Assembly: GCF_900143285.1 (NCBI RefSeq)
Contig: NZ_FRDN01000013.1
Coordinates: 1-64,000 of the forward strand
Source of the DNA: Desulfitobacterium chlororespirans DSM 11544
Lineage (GTDB): Bacteria; Bacillota; Desulfitobacteriia; Desulfitobacteriales; Desulfitobacteriaceae
Length of the DNA: 64,000 nt
Reading direction: 5' to 3'
The number at the start of each line of letters is the position of its first letter. Position 1 is the first letter of the stretch. Position numbers and translations under genes: made by a program. The notes beneath the pieces were generated by a model. The model worked only from the letters and a program-made list of their open reading frames with translations. It had not been told where the DNA came from and did no database searches. This document shows positions 18,344 to 26,702 of this stretch, in pieces.

Positions 18344-18726
18344 GGCTGTTCCTTCCCTGTGGAGTAATATTTCAGCAGGTCTTCAACGCTGACGACACCT
18401 ACCACTTTGCCGTTTTCAACAACCGGCATAGCAGCGATATGATTGCTTAAAAGCTTGCCGGCAGCTTCCTGTACACTCTCATCCGGATGAACTGAAACCA
18501 CATCTTTAGCCATAACCCAATCCACAGGACAAGACTCAATATGCCCGGGCTGAATCATAAAGCGGAAAATATCTGCTTTGACAACCATGCCGATCAGCAA
18601 GTGCTGCTCGTTAACCACAGGCAACCCATTGACTTTCTTTTCGGTCATTATTTTCAACACATTCTCGATCGGGTCTGTCTCCCTGACCGTAACAAATTCT
18701 TTGGCCATAACTGCTCCGATTTTCAT
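18340..18726 (-). CDS. CBS domain pair protein
   Basis: A 128-aa protein made of two CBS motifs only (residues ~1-62 and ~65-128), with VNGLPVVNEQHLLIGMVVKADIF and IAAMPVVENGKVVGVVSVEDLL as the paired cores. Such stand-alone modules bind adenine nucleotides and regulate partners. It is the first gene of a two-gene operon with the nitroreductase. AGGAGG precedes the ATG. Confidence 0.88.
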   Translation of the reverse strand: MKIGAVMAKEFVTVRETDPIENVLKIMTEKKVNGLPVVNEQHLLIGMVVKADIFRFMIQPGHIESCPVDWVMAKDVVSVHPDESVQEAAGKLLSNHIAAMPVVENGKVVGVVSVEDLLKYYSTGKEQP

Positions 18727-18984
18727 ATTCTCAACGCCTCCTTAATATCCAGCTCTATTCACCATATGAGCAGCTTCCGGTCGCTGCTCATAAAGTTCTT
18801 CAGTTAATGTAGTACAGTAATAATTCGATTTAAGTTCATTCTTTCCTTTACTTATCATTAAAAATATTTGTTTTACTAAAACAATTAACTCTAATATGAC
18901 AAGAAATATCTTTAGGGGATGCAATCACAATCGTTATGGCTTAGACATAAGCTGACACCAAGCACCTCCTGCCTACAACTTCCA

Positions 18985-19014
18985 TTGAAATTCAAGATTG
19001 TTTGTTGTTAAAAT
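18985..19014 (+). promoter_or_regulatory. putative sigmaA promoter of the alpha/beta hydrolase gene
   Basis: TTGAAA (18985-18990) and TAAAAT (19009-19014) are 18 nt apart, 20 nt before the start codon. The rest of 18727-18984 holds no gene that I can support. Confidence 0.45.
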
Positions 19015-19033
19015 AGGGACAAGGAAGGGATGA

Positions 19034-20083
19034 ATGATGACTGTAAAAAAAGTCGCGCTTGGACTTGGAACTATTGCTGCACTCATTTTTTTGCTCCTGG
19101 CATCATTCAGTTTTTATTTCTATCAAATGGTCATTGAACGAAAGCCCCAGGCCCCTTGGTCCCAAAACACAAAACTGACCCCCGTATCTATGGAAAACAA
19201 TGAGATGCACACCTTCCCGGTGATGGCCATGGCCATCAGCCCCGCTTCCCCAGAGCCTGCTTATGCTGAGAATTCCTCCCTAACTGGGCAGACTCTTCCC
19301 AGCTGGATTGAAAGCCAGCCTTATCAGCTCTGGACTGTTACCTCCGGGGATGAGCTGAAGCTGATGGGCTATTACCTTCCCGCCAGGATACCGACTACCA
19401 GAACAGTTATTTTAGCCCATGGCTACAGCAGTCAGGCTCTGGAAATGGGGGAATTCGCCAGATTCTATGGAGAGAAACTGGGTTATAATGTCTTGCTTCC
19501 CGATGCCAGAGGCCATGGTATCAGTGAAGGGAGCTACACCGGGTTTGGCTGGCCGGATCGCCTGGATTATCTGCTCTGGATTCAGGAAATCACCGACAAG
19601 GTGGGACCTGACGCTCAAATCACCCTGCATGGTCTGTCCATGGGGGGAGCTACGGTAATGATGGTCAGCGGTGAAAACCTCCCTGAACAAGTGAAAGTTA
19701 TTGTGGAAGACAGTGGTTATACCTCAGTTCGGGATGAACTTGCTTACCAGCTTAAGCGCCTGTACAATCTTCCTGCCTTTCCTCTGCTGCCGGCTGTCAG
19801 CCTGCTCACAGAGATTAAGGCGGGGTATAGCTTTTCTGAAGCCTCCTCCTTAAAGCAGCTGGAAAAAAACCATACCCCCATGCTTTTTATTCACGGGGCT
19901 CTCGATGATTTTGTACCTGTGGAAATGGCCCTGCAGCTGTACGAGGCCTGTCAAGCAGAAAAGAAGCTCTATTTAGCTGAGAACTCCAGTCACGGGATGG
20001 CTTTTTACACAGATCGGTCTGCTTATGAAGCGATTGTTGAAGACTTCATAAGCTTGTTTATGGGGCATTCTCCCCTGGATTGA
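19034..20083 (+). CDS. alpha/beta hydrolase, membrane-anchored
   Basis: A 349-aa protein. A single N-terminal membrane segment (residues ~7-33) would leave the catalytic domain outside the membrane. The hydrolase core has the oxyanion loop LAHGYSSQ, nucleophile elbow GLSMGG (Ser near residue 202), an acid in GALDDFVP and the catalytic His in SSHGMAFY. It resembles the BEM46/YqkD-like esterase group. The substrate is unknown. AAGGAAGGG precedes the tandem ATGs. Confidence 0.87.
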   Translation: MMTVKKVALGLGTIAALIFLLLASFSFYFYQMVIERKPQAPWSQNTKLTPVSMENNEMHTFPVMAMAISPASPEPAYAENSSLTGQTLPSWIESQPYQLWTVTSGDELKLMGYYLPARIPTTRTVILAHGYSSQALEMGEFARFYGEKLGYNVLLPDARGHGISEGSYTGFGWPDRLDYLLWIQEITDKVGPDAQITLHGLSMGGATVMMVSGENLPEQVKVIVEDSGYTSVRDELAYQLKRLYNLPAFPLLPAVSLLTEIKAGYSFSEASSLKQLEKNHTPMLFIHGALDDFVPVEMALQLYEACQAEKKLYLAENSSHGMAFYTDRSAYEAIVEDFISLFMGHSPLD

Positions 20084-20124
20084 ACGAGACTTCTTTCAGT
20101 GATAAAATTTTGTTCATTGCGATG

Positions 20125-20165
20125 AAAGGGATGTTTTCCAAACCGGAATCCATCCCTCTTTTTGT
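20125..20165 (+). terminator. intrinsic terminator of the alpha/beta hydrolase gene
   Basis: AGGGATG (20127-20133) pairs with CATCCCT (20151-20157), followed by CTTTTTTG. A 64-codon frame that runs through this hairpin is not a credible gene. Confidence 0.7.
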
Positions 20166-20278
20166 TATACACTCATGCCGGTCTCGCTCCAAATCACTAA
20201 TAATGCATGGGGCAATTCCGGTTCTTCTTGAAAGACATAGCGAGCGATCTATTGACCATTTTTTTCACCTTTAAAATA

Positions 20279-20322
20279 ATTGTTACATAAGTAACTAATA
20301 TTGTTGCAAGTGTAACAATATT
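20279..20322. promoter_or_regulatory. two palindromic operators 21 bp apart
   Basis: Site 1 has GTTAC (20282-20286) and GTAAC (20291-20295) as arms inside a longer ATTGTTAC/GTAACTAAT palindrome, centred at 20288.5. Site 2 has AATATTGTTGCA (20297-20308) and TGTAACAATATT (20311-20322), 12-bp arms with one mismatch, centred at 20309.5. The half-site is the same (TTGTTAC) and the centres are two helical turns apart, on the same DNA face. Site 2 covers the -35 element of the promoter, so repression is likely. Confidence 0.7.
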
Positions 20323-20332
20323 CACTTATAAT
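20304..20332 (+). promoter_or_regulatory. sigmaA promoter of the arylsulfotransferase operon
   Basis: TTGCAA (20304-20309) and TATAAT (20327-20332) are separated by 17 nt. The leader to the start codon is about 140 nt long and otherwise unremarkable. Confidence 0.7.
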
Positions 20333-20478
20333 ATGAATGTGCGCACAAGGTCTATTAAAGGTTACTTTCTCTGCAGGATTGTAACATCATATGTATTTTT
20401 CCACAAATTAAAAAACTGTTTCCCAGCACCACTCAAGTTCGAACAAGTGAACCAAAAAGCGTTAAGGAGTTGAGAAAG

Positions 20479-22359
20479 TTGGTTAACTACGAGTATTGCC
20501 CTCACATTATAACGAAGCAAAATGAACTTGAAAAAGCCTTCATGGAAAAGTTTGAAGCAGGCAATTATTCACTGGAAAATCCTTTGGTTATATTGAATCC
20601 ATATGAAGTTGCCCCACTGACTGCTATGATTTTATTTAACACCCCTATTGCCTGCGAAGCAAAAATCATTGTAAAAGGGAAGGAACATCCCGGTGACATT
20701 CAACATACTTTTCCTGCCGCGACAAGACATATTCTCCCAGTCTATGGTCTATATGGGGGTTATGAGAATACTATAAAAATTACCCTCTCCACCTCCAGCT
20801 CAAATACAATAACCATACAAACAGAACCTTTACCCAAAAGTGTTGCTATTCCTTCTTCAATAAAAACAACGTCTGAATATATGGGCAATAATTTGATGTT
20901 CCTTTCGCCTTCTATGGCATCTCTGACTGTTGGCTACGATTATGCCGGAGAGGTACGCTGGTATTGCTCTTTAAACGTATGCTTCGATTTAAAACGTATG
21001 CCTAACGGACATCTCCTTATTGGTACCGGTCGTTTGGTAAAAGTACCTTATCACACATCAGGCTTGTATGAGATGGCTTTCAGTGGAAAGATTTTCAAGG
21101 AATTTATCCTGCCTGGCGGCTATCATCACGACCAGTTTGTCATGGATGACGGCAACATCTTGGTCCTTACCCAGGATTTCCATGCGGACACGGTTGAAGA
21201 TGTCTGTGTATTGATTGATCCCCATTCCGGTGACATTTTGAAAAAATGGGATTTTAAAAACATCCTTCCTCAGGATGTAGCCGGATCAGGCACTCAGACG
21301 GCACATGATTGGTTCCATAACAACGCGGTTTGGTATGATAGCATGACCAATAGCCTGACCCTTTCCGGTCGCCACCAGGATGTCATTATCAACATAGACT
21401 ATGAAACGGGCGGGCTCAACTGGATGATTGGTGACCCAGAGGGCTGGCCCCAGGAACTGGTGGATAAATACTTCTTTACCCCCGCAGGTGACGGCGAGTT
21501 TGACTGGCAGTATGAGCAACATGGTTGTGTCGTCTTGCCGGATGGCGACATCATGGTTTTCGATAATGGACATTATCGATCGAAAAACAAGGAGAATTAT
21601 CGTCTGAATAAAGACAACTTCTCACGCGGGGTTCGTTATCGGATTGACACTGAAAAGATGAGAATTCAGCAGATTTGGCAGTATGGTAAAGAGCGTGGGG
21701 CAGACTTTTTCTCCCCCTTCATCTGCAATGTTGAATATTATGACGAAGGTCACTATATGGTCCACTCAGGCGGTATCGGCTATGAGAACGGAAAGCCCTG
21801 CGAAGGTTTAGCGGTGGGCAAGTCCAAGAACCCCAAGTTTAAGGATAATGTGTATACCCTTAATTCCATCACCTGCGAGCTTGTCAATGATGAGCTGGTC
21901 TATGAACTGCAAGTTCCCGCCAACTTTTACCGTGCAGAAAAATTGCCGATTTATTATGCCAACGAAGTTGCCGAATTGTGTGAGGGGCAGCGACTTGGAC
22001 AATTCGTGGAAATACAAACAACCCGGATGAAAATTAAAGCCGTAGAAACAAAGGAGTTCATACCGGAGCATTATCAGGCGAAGATCATTGAAGAAGAAGA
22101 CCGTTTCTGCTTAAATGCAATTTATGAAAGCGGAGAAACTGCCCAATTGCTCCTCGTAAGTGAATCCGGTGAAATCTTAAGGTATCCCATCAATACGGTG
22201 GCTCAGGCTTATGGAGCCATGTGCGTGGGAACCTTCCAGAAATCCGATCCCCGCAACGTAGACACTTTCGTTACCAAAACCGGGCTATCCGGGAAATACC
22301 AAGTAAAGATGGTTGCCGAAGATAAAATTTACGAAACGGGTGTGACCATTAGCGCCTAA
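20479..22359 (+). CDS. assT: aryl-sulfate sulfotransferase, cytosolic form
   Basis: Transfers sulfate from an aryl sulfate ester to a phenol without PAPS, through a sulfo-histidine. Residues ~1-115 form the ASST N-domain and the rest a beta-propeller. The conserved catalytic set can be seen: His216/217 in YHHDQF, His280 in HDWFHNN, Arg298 in SGRHQD, and the presumed nucleophile His348 in EQHGCVV. No signal peptide is present, unlike the periplasmic enterobacterial enzymes. I start at the TTG at 20479 (AAGGAG 9 nt away); the TTG at 20470 touches that site. A Desulfitobacterium arylsulfotransferase of this class is known biochemically. Confidence 0.9.
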   Translation: MVNYEYCPHIITKQNELEKAFMEKFEAGNYSLENPLVILNPYEVAPLTAMILFNTPIACEAKIIVKGKEHPGDIQHTFPAATRHILPVYGLYGGYENTIKITLSTSSSNTITIQTEPLPKSVAIPSSIKTTSEYMGNNLMFLSPSMASLTVGYDYAGEVRWYCSLNVCFDLKRMPNGHLLIGTGRLVKVPYHTSGLYEMAFSGKIFKEFILPGGYHHDQFVMDDGNILVLTQDFHADTVEDVCVLIDPHSGDILKKWDFKNILPQDVAGSGTQTAHDWFHNNAVWYDSMTNSLTLSGRHQDVIINIDYETGGLNWMIGDPEGWPQELVDKYFFTPAGDGEFDWQYEQHGCVVLPDGDIMVFDNGHYRSKNKENYRLNKDNFSRGVRYRIDTEKMRIQQIWQYGKERGADFFSPFICNVEYYDEGHYMVHSGGIGYENGKPCEGLAVGKSKNPKFKDNVYTLNSITCELVNDELVYELQVPANFYRAEKLPIYYANEVAELCEGQRLGQFVEIQTTRMKIKAVETKEFIPEHYQAKIIEEEDRFCLNAIYESGETAQLLLVSESGEILRYPINTVAQAYGAMCVGTFQKSDPRNVDTFVTKTGLSGKYQVKMVAEDKIYETGVTISA

Positions 22360-22384
22360 AAAACCATTGACGAAACGACACAAG

Positions 22385-22420
22385 CTATTGGGCGGTCATA
22401 AAAAAACCGCCCTCAATAGC
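22385..22420 (+). terminator. hairpin between assT and the thioredoxin-like gene
   Basis: CTATTGGGCGGT pairs imperfectly with ACCGCCCTCAATAG around an A-rich loop. No T-run follows, so it is more likely an mRNA processing or attenuating hairpin than a full terminator. Confidence 0.45.
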
Positions 22421-22445
22421 GCTGATAGTTAAAGGAGTGGAAAAG

Positions 22446-22772
22446 ATGTCCTTGGCGAAGCTAGACGAAAATCGCTTCAACGAAGTTGTTTACGATATTG
22501 GAGAACCTTGCCTTGTAATTTTCTCTCGAAAAGCATGTCACGTATGCCAAAACGTTTTGCCAATCTTAGAAGAGTTACAACCAAACTATTCAGGAAAATT
22601 CGGTTTCTATTATGTTGATGTGGAAGCAAATAAATCCTTATACCAAGGGTTTTCCCTGAAAGGTGTTCCTCAGATCCTTTTCTTTAAAGATGGAGAATAC
22701 CAAGGCAAGTTAACCGGCTCTGTTGAAGAAGAACAGCTTGCAGAGAGAATTGCCGATATCACAGAATCCTAA
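22446..22772 (+). CDS. thioredoxin-like protein with CHVC motif
   Basis: A 108-aa thioredoxin fold with the redox pair in SRKACHVCQNVLP (Cys near residues 32 and 35). The usual WCGPC is replaced by ACHVC. The cis-Pro is in KGVPQILFFKDGE. There is no signal peptide. Periplasmic ASSTs are linked to dedicated Dsb proteins; this cytosolic ASST is instead followed by a cytosolic thioredoxin-like protein, so a redox role for the sulfotransferase is a fair inference but not shown. I start at the ATG at 22446 (AAAGGAG 9 nt away) rather than the GTG at 22437. Confidence 0.85.
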   Translation: MSLAKLDENRFNEVVYDIGEPCLVIFSRKACHVCQNVLPILEELQPNYSGKFGFYYVDVEANKSLYQGFSLKGVPQILFFKDGEYQGKLTGSVEEEQLAERIADITES

Positions 22773-22880
22773 ATATAGTACCTGTGGATAATCAAGGGAA
22801 CTTAAGTTTAATAACTTATACTCAAAATCGTATTCAATCCGGGTTAAGAAACCTTTATTAAAAAGGAAGGATTGGTTAAT

Positions 22881-24383
22881 ATGGCAAACGCTTCATTAAG
22901 CAAAAACCAGCAAACCGAATCACCAAAAGTCAGCAATATGAAAACCTACATTCATACTGCAATTGGCTTAGCCTTTATGTTGTTATTTCCCCTACTTCCA
23001 CCAATACATCCTATTACCAAGATTGGTATGACAATTGTCGGTATTTTTATCGGTTTAATTTATTTATGGACAACGGTCAGCAGAACATGGCCCAGTCTGC
23101 TGGGTCTTGCGCTCATTGGTATATCCGGCTTCGCCGGACCTGGCTATGCCGGAATGCAGGCAGTCGGGCTGAATGCTTTTGGTTACCATACCGTAATGGG
23201 AGCTGCCTTAGCGATGGTTCTTTTTGGAGCCGTGGGATACTATGGCTGCACGAAGTATATTGCCCGTTGGTTTTTGACAAGACCGATTATTAACAATCGA
23301 CCTTATGTTTTTCTCACAATGTATTTTCTGGCTTGTTATACCATATGCGCCCTAACTTCACCTATTGCAAGCATGTTTCTTCTTTGGGGAATTACTGTGG
23401 AGCTTCTAAAGAATTTACAAGTTGAAGAGAATGAGAAACTCTATAAATTTATGATCGTAGGAACTTATATAACGGCCCTTATAGGTCAGCCGTTGATTCC
23501 TTATAAAGGCTCTCAAATGGTTATGATCAGTGCTTACCAAAAAATAATCGGTGAAAACTTAAACGTTCTTGGATATATGGTATTTAGCATTATCATGGCC
23601 ATACTCTTATTCTCAGTATTCTTATTATTTGTTAAGTTTGTTTATCGAATTGACCTGACCAAATTAAAGAATGTAACAGTTGATCAATTTAATGCTGATC
23701 CTCTGCCGCCGATGAACCAGAGACAAAAATTGTTCATGGCTACCATTGTCATTTTTATCTTTGTCTTGGTAGTGCCTGAGTATTTGCCCAGTTGGATACC
23801 TGGTGTCGATATATTAAAAAGCATGGGATTCTTAGGTGTAACAATGTTTCTTGTCGCCGCTATGACTTTGATTCACATGAAGGATGGCAAACCGGCTTTA
23901 CAATTCCAAGAAGTAGCAGCTAAGTCACTCCATTGGGATGTAATCTTCTTGATTGCAGCTGCTGTGTATGTTTCCGGTATATTAACGAGCGACGAAACAG
24001 GTTTTAAGCTGTTAATAAAAGAAATACTGCAACCTATTTTAGGGGGACATTCCGAGTTCGTATTTGTTGCGATTTTCTTAACTGCCGCTATCCTATTATG
24101 CAATCTGACCAATCAGCTTGCCATGGTACTGGTTTTACTTCCTATTCTTAATGTTTTCGCTTCTCATTGGGCTGGGGGTGCGGTGCCCATATCTATGACT
24201 CTAATTATGATGGTCTTTATGTCCATGATGACCCCGGGAGTAACCGCTCATGCGGGAATGTTGCACGGACGAAAGGATATAAGTTATGTAGACATTGTGC
24301 GTTATGCATTGCCAATTATCATTGCAGCGTTAATACTCTATATGCTCATTGGCTATCCCCTTGCTAAATTGATTTTTGCTTAA
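22881..24383 (+). CDS. SLC13-type anion permease
   Basis: A 500-aa membrane protein with about twelve hydrophobic segments in two halves. Helical-hairpin motifs such as CALTSPIASM (~residue 155-164) and CNLTNQLAMVLVLLP (~412-426) resemble the SNT-type substrate sites of the divalent anion:Na+ symporter (DASS/SLC13) group. The family moves sulfate, phosphate-like or dicarboxylate anions. In this operon a sulfate ester, sulfate or phenolic acid is a reasonable guess. The ATG at 22881 is well placed for AAGGAAGG; the TTG at 22872 is not. Confidence 0.78.
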   Translation: MANASLSKNQQTESPKVSNMKTYIHTAIGLAFMLLFPLLPPIHPITKIGMTIVGIFIGLIYLWTTVSRTWPSLLGLALIGISGFAGPGYAGMQAVGLNAFGYHTVMGAALAMVLFGAVGYYGCTKYIARWFLTRPIINNRPYVFLTMYFLACYTICALTSPIASMFLLWGITVELLKNLQVEENEKLYKFMIVGTYITALIGQPLIPYKGSQMVMISAYQKIIGENLNVLGYMVFSIIMAILLFSVFLLFVKFVYRIDLTKLKNVTVDQFNADPLPPMNQRQKLFMATIVIFIFVLVVPEYLPSWIPGVDILKSMGFLGVTMFLVAAMTLIHMKDGKPALQFQEVAAKSLHWDVIFLIAAAVYVSGILTSDETGFKLLIKEILQPILGGHSEFVFVAIFLTAAILLCNLTNQLAMVLVLLPILNVFASHWAGGAVPISMTLIMMVFMSMMTPGVTAHAGMLHGRKDISYVDIVRYALPIIIAALILYMLIGYPLAKLIFA

Positions 24384-24435
24384 TATCTTTATAACATAGA
24401 GGTTTATTGGTGCCTATTCTGAAAAATATTGTTTC

Positions 24436-24464
24436 GACCCCCTTGCTATAGGGGGTCTTCCTTT
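24436..24464 (+). terminator. intrinsic terminator after the SLC13 gene
   Basis: GACCCCC (24436-24442) pairs with GGGGGTC (24451-24457), followed by TTCCTTT. The MFS gene that follows therefore probably has its own promoter. Confidence 0.7.
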
Positions 24465-24544
24465 ACTCAAACTTTAACCCTACGTGCTTAGTTTTGCGCT
24501 GCGGTAATCATACAGGACAAAAAATAGTATAAGGAGGCAAAATT

Positions 24545-25879
24545 ATGTCTGAAGACATTAAAAAACAACCTATAGGTACTGTAAGGGGATGGCTGGTATG
24601 CCTGGCAGTCACTTTCGCAGGTATCGTTGTCATGATGAACCAGTTCAAAGTCCCTCCTATTCAAAGGGATTTAATGTCAGTATTTCAGGTTGATGCCGGT
24701 GCGGTGGGATGGCTAACCTCGGTCTTTGCTCTAGCAGGTTTAATTCTTGCTATTCCGGCCGCCTTCATTCTCCGGGGAGTGGGGCCAAAAGTAACCGGCA
24801 TGCTCGCCCTGGGCGCAACAATGCTTGGTGTTACCATTGGTGCTACTACCAATGAGTTTATTGTACTCTTGTTGAGCCGTGTTATTGAAGGTACCGGTGT
24901 AGCATTGATGGGAGTCGTTGGTCCCTCTGTTATTGCTATGTATTTCAACCGTGAGAAATCAGGCCTGCCCATGGGAATCTGGAATATTTGGTATGCCACC
25001 GGTTCGTTTACTGCCTATAATGTAGCTGTACCCATTGCGACACGATTTAGTGGCGGAACTTTAAATTGGCATAACATGTGGTGGTTTGGCGGTATTATGG
25101 CTTTAATAGCTTTTTTGCTTGTTGCTTTTATCGTCACTAAGCCACGACCTCAAGATGTGATTGGTTCCCCTTCCCGTCCTATAAACAAGCCGCTCAATGC
25201 ACCTATTAAGGTTAAATTAACCGATGGCTTTAAGGTGAAAAGAGTATGGGTATTAGCCGCCGGGTTTTGTTTCTTAATGCTGACCAGTTTGAGTTTTCTG
25301 ACCTGGGCTCCGACTTTTTTTCGGGAAGCTTACGGTATGAGCCCGGCAACTGCCGGAAGTTTATCAAGCTTAGGATATGTGACAAGTATTCCTGCCAGTT
25401 TAATCTGTGGTCTGCTGTTGGTGAAATTCAAAACGATAAGACAGCGCAATATCATGCTTATCCTTTGTGCTGTGATTGAACTCGTTATTTATCCCTGGTG
25501 CTTCCTCATACCGCAAAATTATATAACCCCTTACTTAATCCTTTGTGGTCTTGCCACAGGTTTTACCGCCGGTTGTGTCTGGGCGGCTGTTCCTCTTACC
25601 ATGCCGAAGAGAGCGACCATCCCCTTAGGTATGGGAATTTTACAAGCTTTTAAGAGCCTTGCCAATATGCTGGGGACCCCGATAATGGGTTATATCGTCC
25701 AAGTTGGCGGTACTCCGGATGCCCCCATCTTTGATTGGAGCAGAGGCTGCCTGCCGATTGGTATATATGCAATTCTTTCTATGACCTGTATGCTCATTTA
25801 CGCAAAAATGAAGTCCGAAACCTTTGAAGAACATGTATTTAAGGCCAATGAAAAATATATAAAAAAAATTCATAAATAA
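24545..25879 (+). CDS. MFS transporter
   Basis: A 444-aa permease with twelve membrane segments and the usual central loop (residues ~200-228). MFS motif A-like and B-like residues occur in RGVGPKVTGMLALG (~78-91) and SRVIEGTGVALMG (~115-127). The substrate is unknown. It follows the SLC13 permease and precedes a MarR regulator, so it may export an aromatic product or import the substrate of the sulfotransferase. AAGGAGG precedes the ATG. Confidence 0.88.
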   Translation: MSEDIKKQPIGTVRGWLVCLAVTFAGIVVMMNQFKVPPIQRDLMSVFQVDAGAVGWLTSVFALAGLILAIPAAFILRGVGPKVTGMLALGATMLGVTIGATTNEFIVLLLSRVIEGTGVALMGVVGPSVIAMYFNREKSGLPMGIWNIWYATGSFTAYNVAVPIATRFSGGTLNWHNMWWFGGIMALIAFLLVAFIVTKPRPQDVIGSPSRPINKPLNAPIKVKLTDGFKVKRVWVLAAGFCFLMLTSLSFLTWAPTFFREAYGMSPATAGSLSSLGYVTSIPASLICGLLLVKFKTIRQRNIMLILCAVIELVIYPWCFLIPQNYITPYLILCGLATGFTAGCVWAAVPLTMPKRATIPLGMGILQAFKSLANMLGTPIMGYIVQVGGTPDAPIFDWSRGCLPIGIYAILSMTCMLIYAKMKSETFEEHVFKANEKYIKKIHK

Positions 25880-25997
25880 GATTAAAAAGGCATTTTATGA
25901 TTTGTTTGCCTTCTGCTATATAAAAAGCTTATACTAGATTATATAATATGTTAAATGTAATATTTTTGCATATCTAAGGATTTAATGGAGGGCACTC

Positions 25998-26459
25998 ATG
26001 GTTAAACACTTAGGAAAATATATATCAACCATTCATCGTTATGGGCAAACATTTTTCAACCCATTATTAGAGAAATATAATTTAAACGGCAGTCAAAGAT
26101 ACTATATTTTTCTATTGAATCTATACGATAACAACGGCATAATTCAAGATGAGCTTTCCAAAAAAGTAAGATTGGATAAGGTAACAACTACACGGGCTCT
26201 TCAAAAACTGGAACAAGAAGGTTATATTTACCGGATCGTCAGTGAGGAGGATCGGCGAGCGCAAAGAATTTATACAACACCAAAAGCAGAAGAAGTTCGG
26301 GAAGATCTAGAGAGTATCTTCTCAAATTGGAACGAAGTCATGTTAGGTAATCTTTCCGAGAATCAAAGGAAACAATTATTTAAACTAATGGAACAAATCT
26401 TGTCTAATGTGACTGATTATTTTGAGGAACAAGAAAAAAATCTGGCGGCTAAGCGCTGA
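25998..26459 (+). CDS. MarR-family regulator
   Basis: A 153-aa winged-helix protein. The DNA-binding helices lie in QDELSKKVRLDKVTTTRALQKLEQEGYI (residues ~52-79), with the wing in SEEDRRAQRIYTTPKAEE (~84-101). Terminal helices would form the dimer. MarR proteins often sense phenolic compounds, which fits an arylsulfotransferase locus. It is the natural candidate to bind the paired palindromes in front of assT, though this is inference. TGGAGGG precedes the ATG. A loose AATATGTTA/TGTAATATT palindrome lies at 25945-25964. Confidence 0.9.
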   Translation: MVKHLGKYISTIHRYGQTFFNPLLEKYNLNGSQRYYIFLLNLYDNNGIIQDELSKKVRLDKVTTTRALQKLEQEGYIYRIVSEEDRRAQRIYTTPKAEEVREDLESIFSNWNEVMLGNLSENQRKQLFKLMEQILSNVTDYFEEQEKNLAAKR

Positions 26460-26487
26460 ACTTGATGTACATTGAAGTGACAAGAGC

Positions 26488-26542
26488 AAATAGTTTAAAA
26501 ATGGCGACTATCTGATAAGTAGTCGCCATTTTTAAACTATTT
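26488..26542. terminator. 23-bp perfect terminator hairpin
   Basis: Arms 26488-26510 and 26520-26542 are perfectly complementary over 23 bp, AT-rich at the base, with T-runs on both strands. It should stop transcription in either direction after the MarR gene. Confidence 0.9.
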
Positions 26543-26618
26543 ATTGAGAATCTGTAATGTGATATTTAATCTCTTTATTCTCGCTGTACTTATCCAAGCC
26601 CGTCTCTTTAAACTAAGA

Positions 26619-26654
26619 AGAGCAATCTCAAGCATAGCTTTTTGAGATTGCTCT
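26619..26654 (-). terminator. terminator hairpin after the SDR gene
   Basis: AGAGCAATCTCAA (26619-26631) pairs perfectly with TTGAGATTGCTCT (26642-26654). It lies 49 bp past the stop of the leftward SDR gene. The T-run is short. Confidence 0.6.
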
Positions 26655-26702
26655 AATAAATTACCGCCGGATCTGGTTTTATTGTCATAGTCTAAATACT
26701 CA

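Noticed and set aside
18742-18924. A 60-codon leftward frame upstream of the CBS gene
   Set aside because: No ribosome binding site, AT-rich leader-like sequence, and it overlaps the likely CBS promoter region.
20080-20274. A 64-codon open frame starting TTG just after the alpha/beta hydrolase gene
   Set aside because: It runs straight through the terminator hairpin at 20125-20165, has no ribosome binding site of its own and no recognisable composition.
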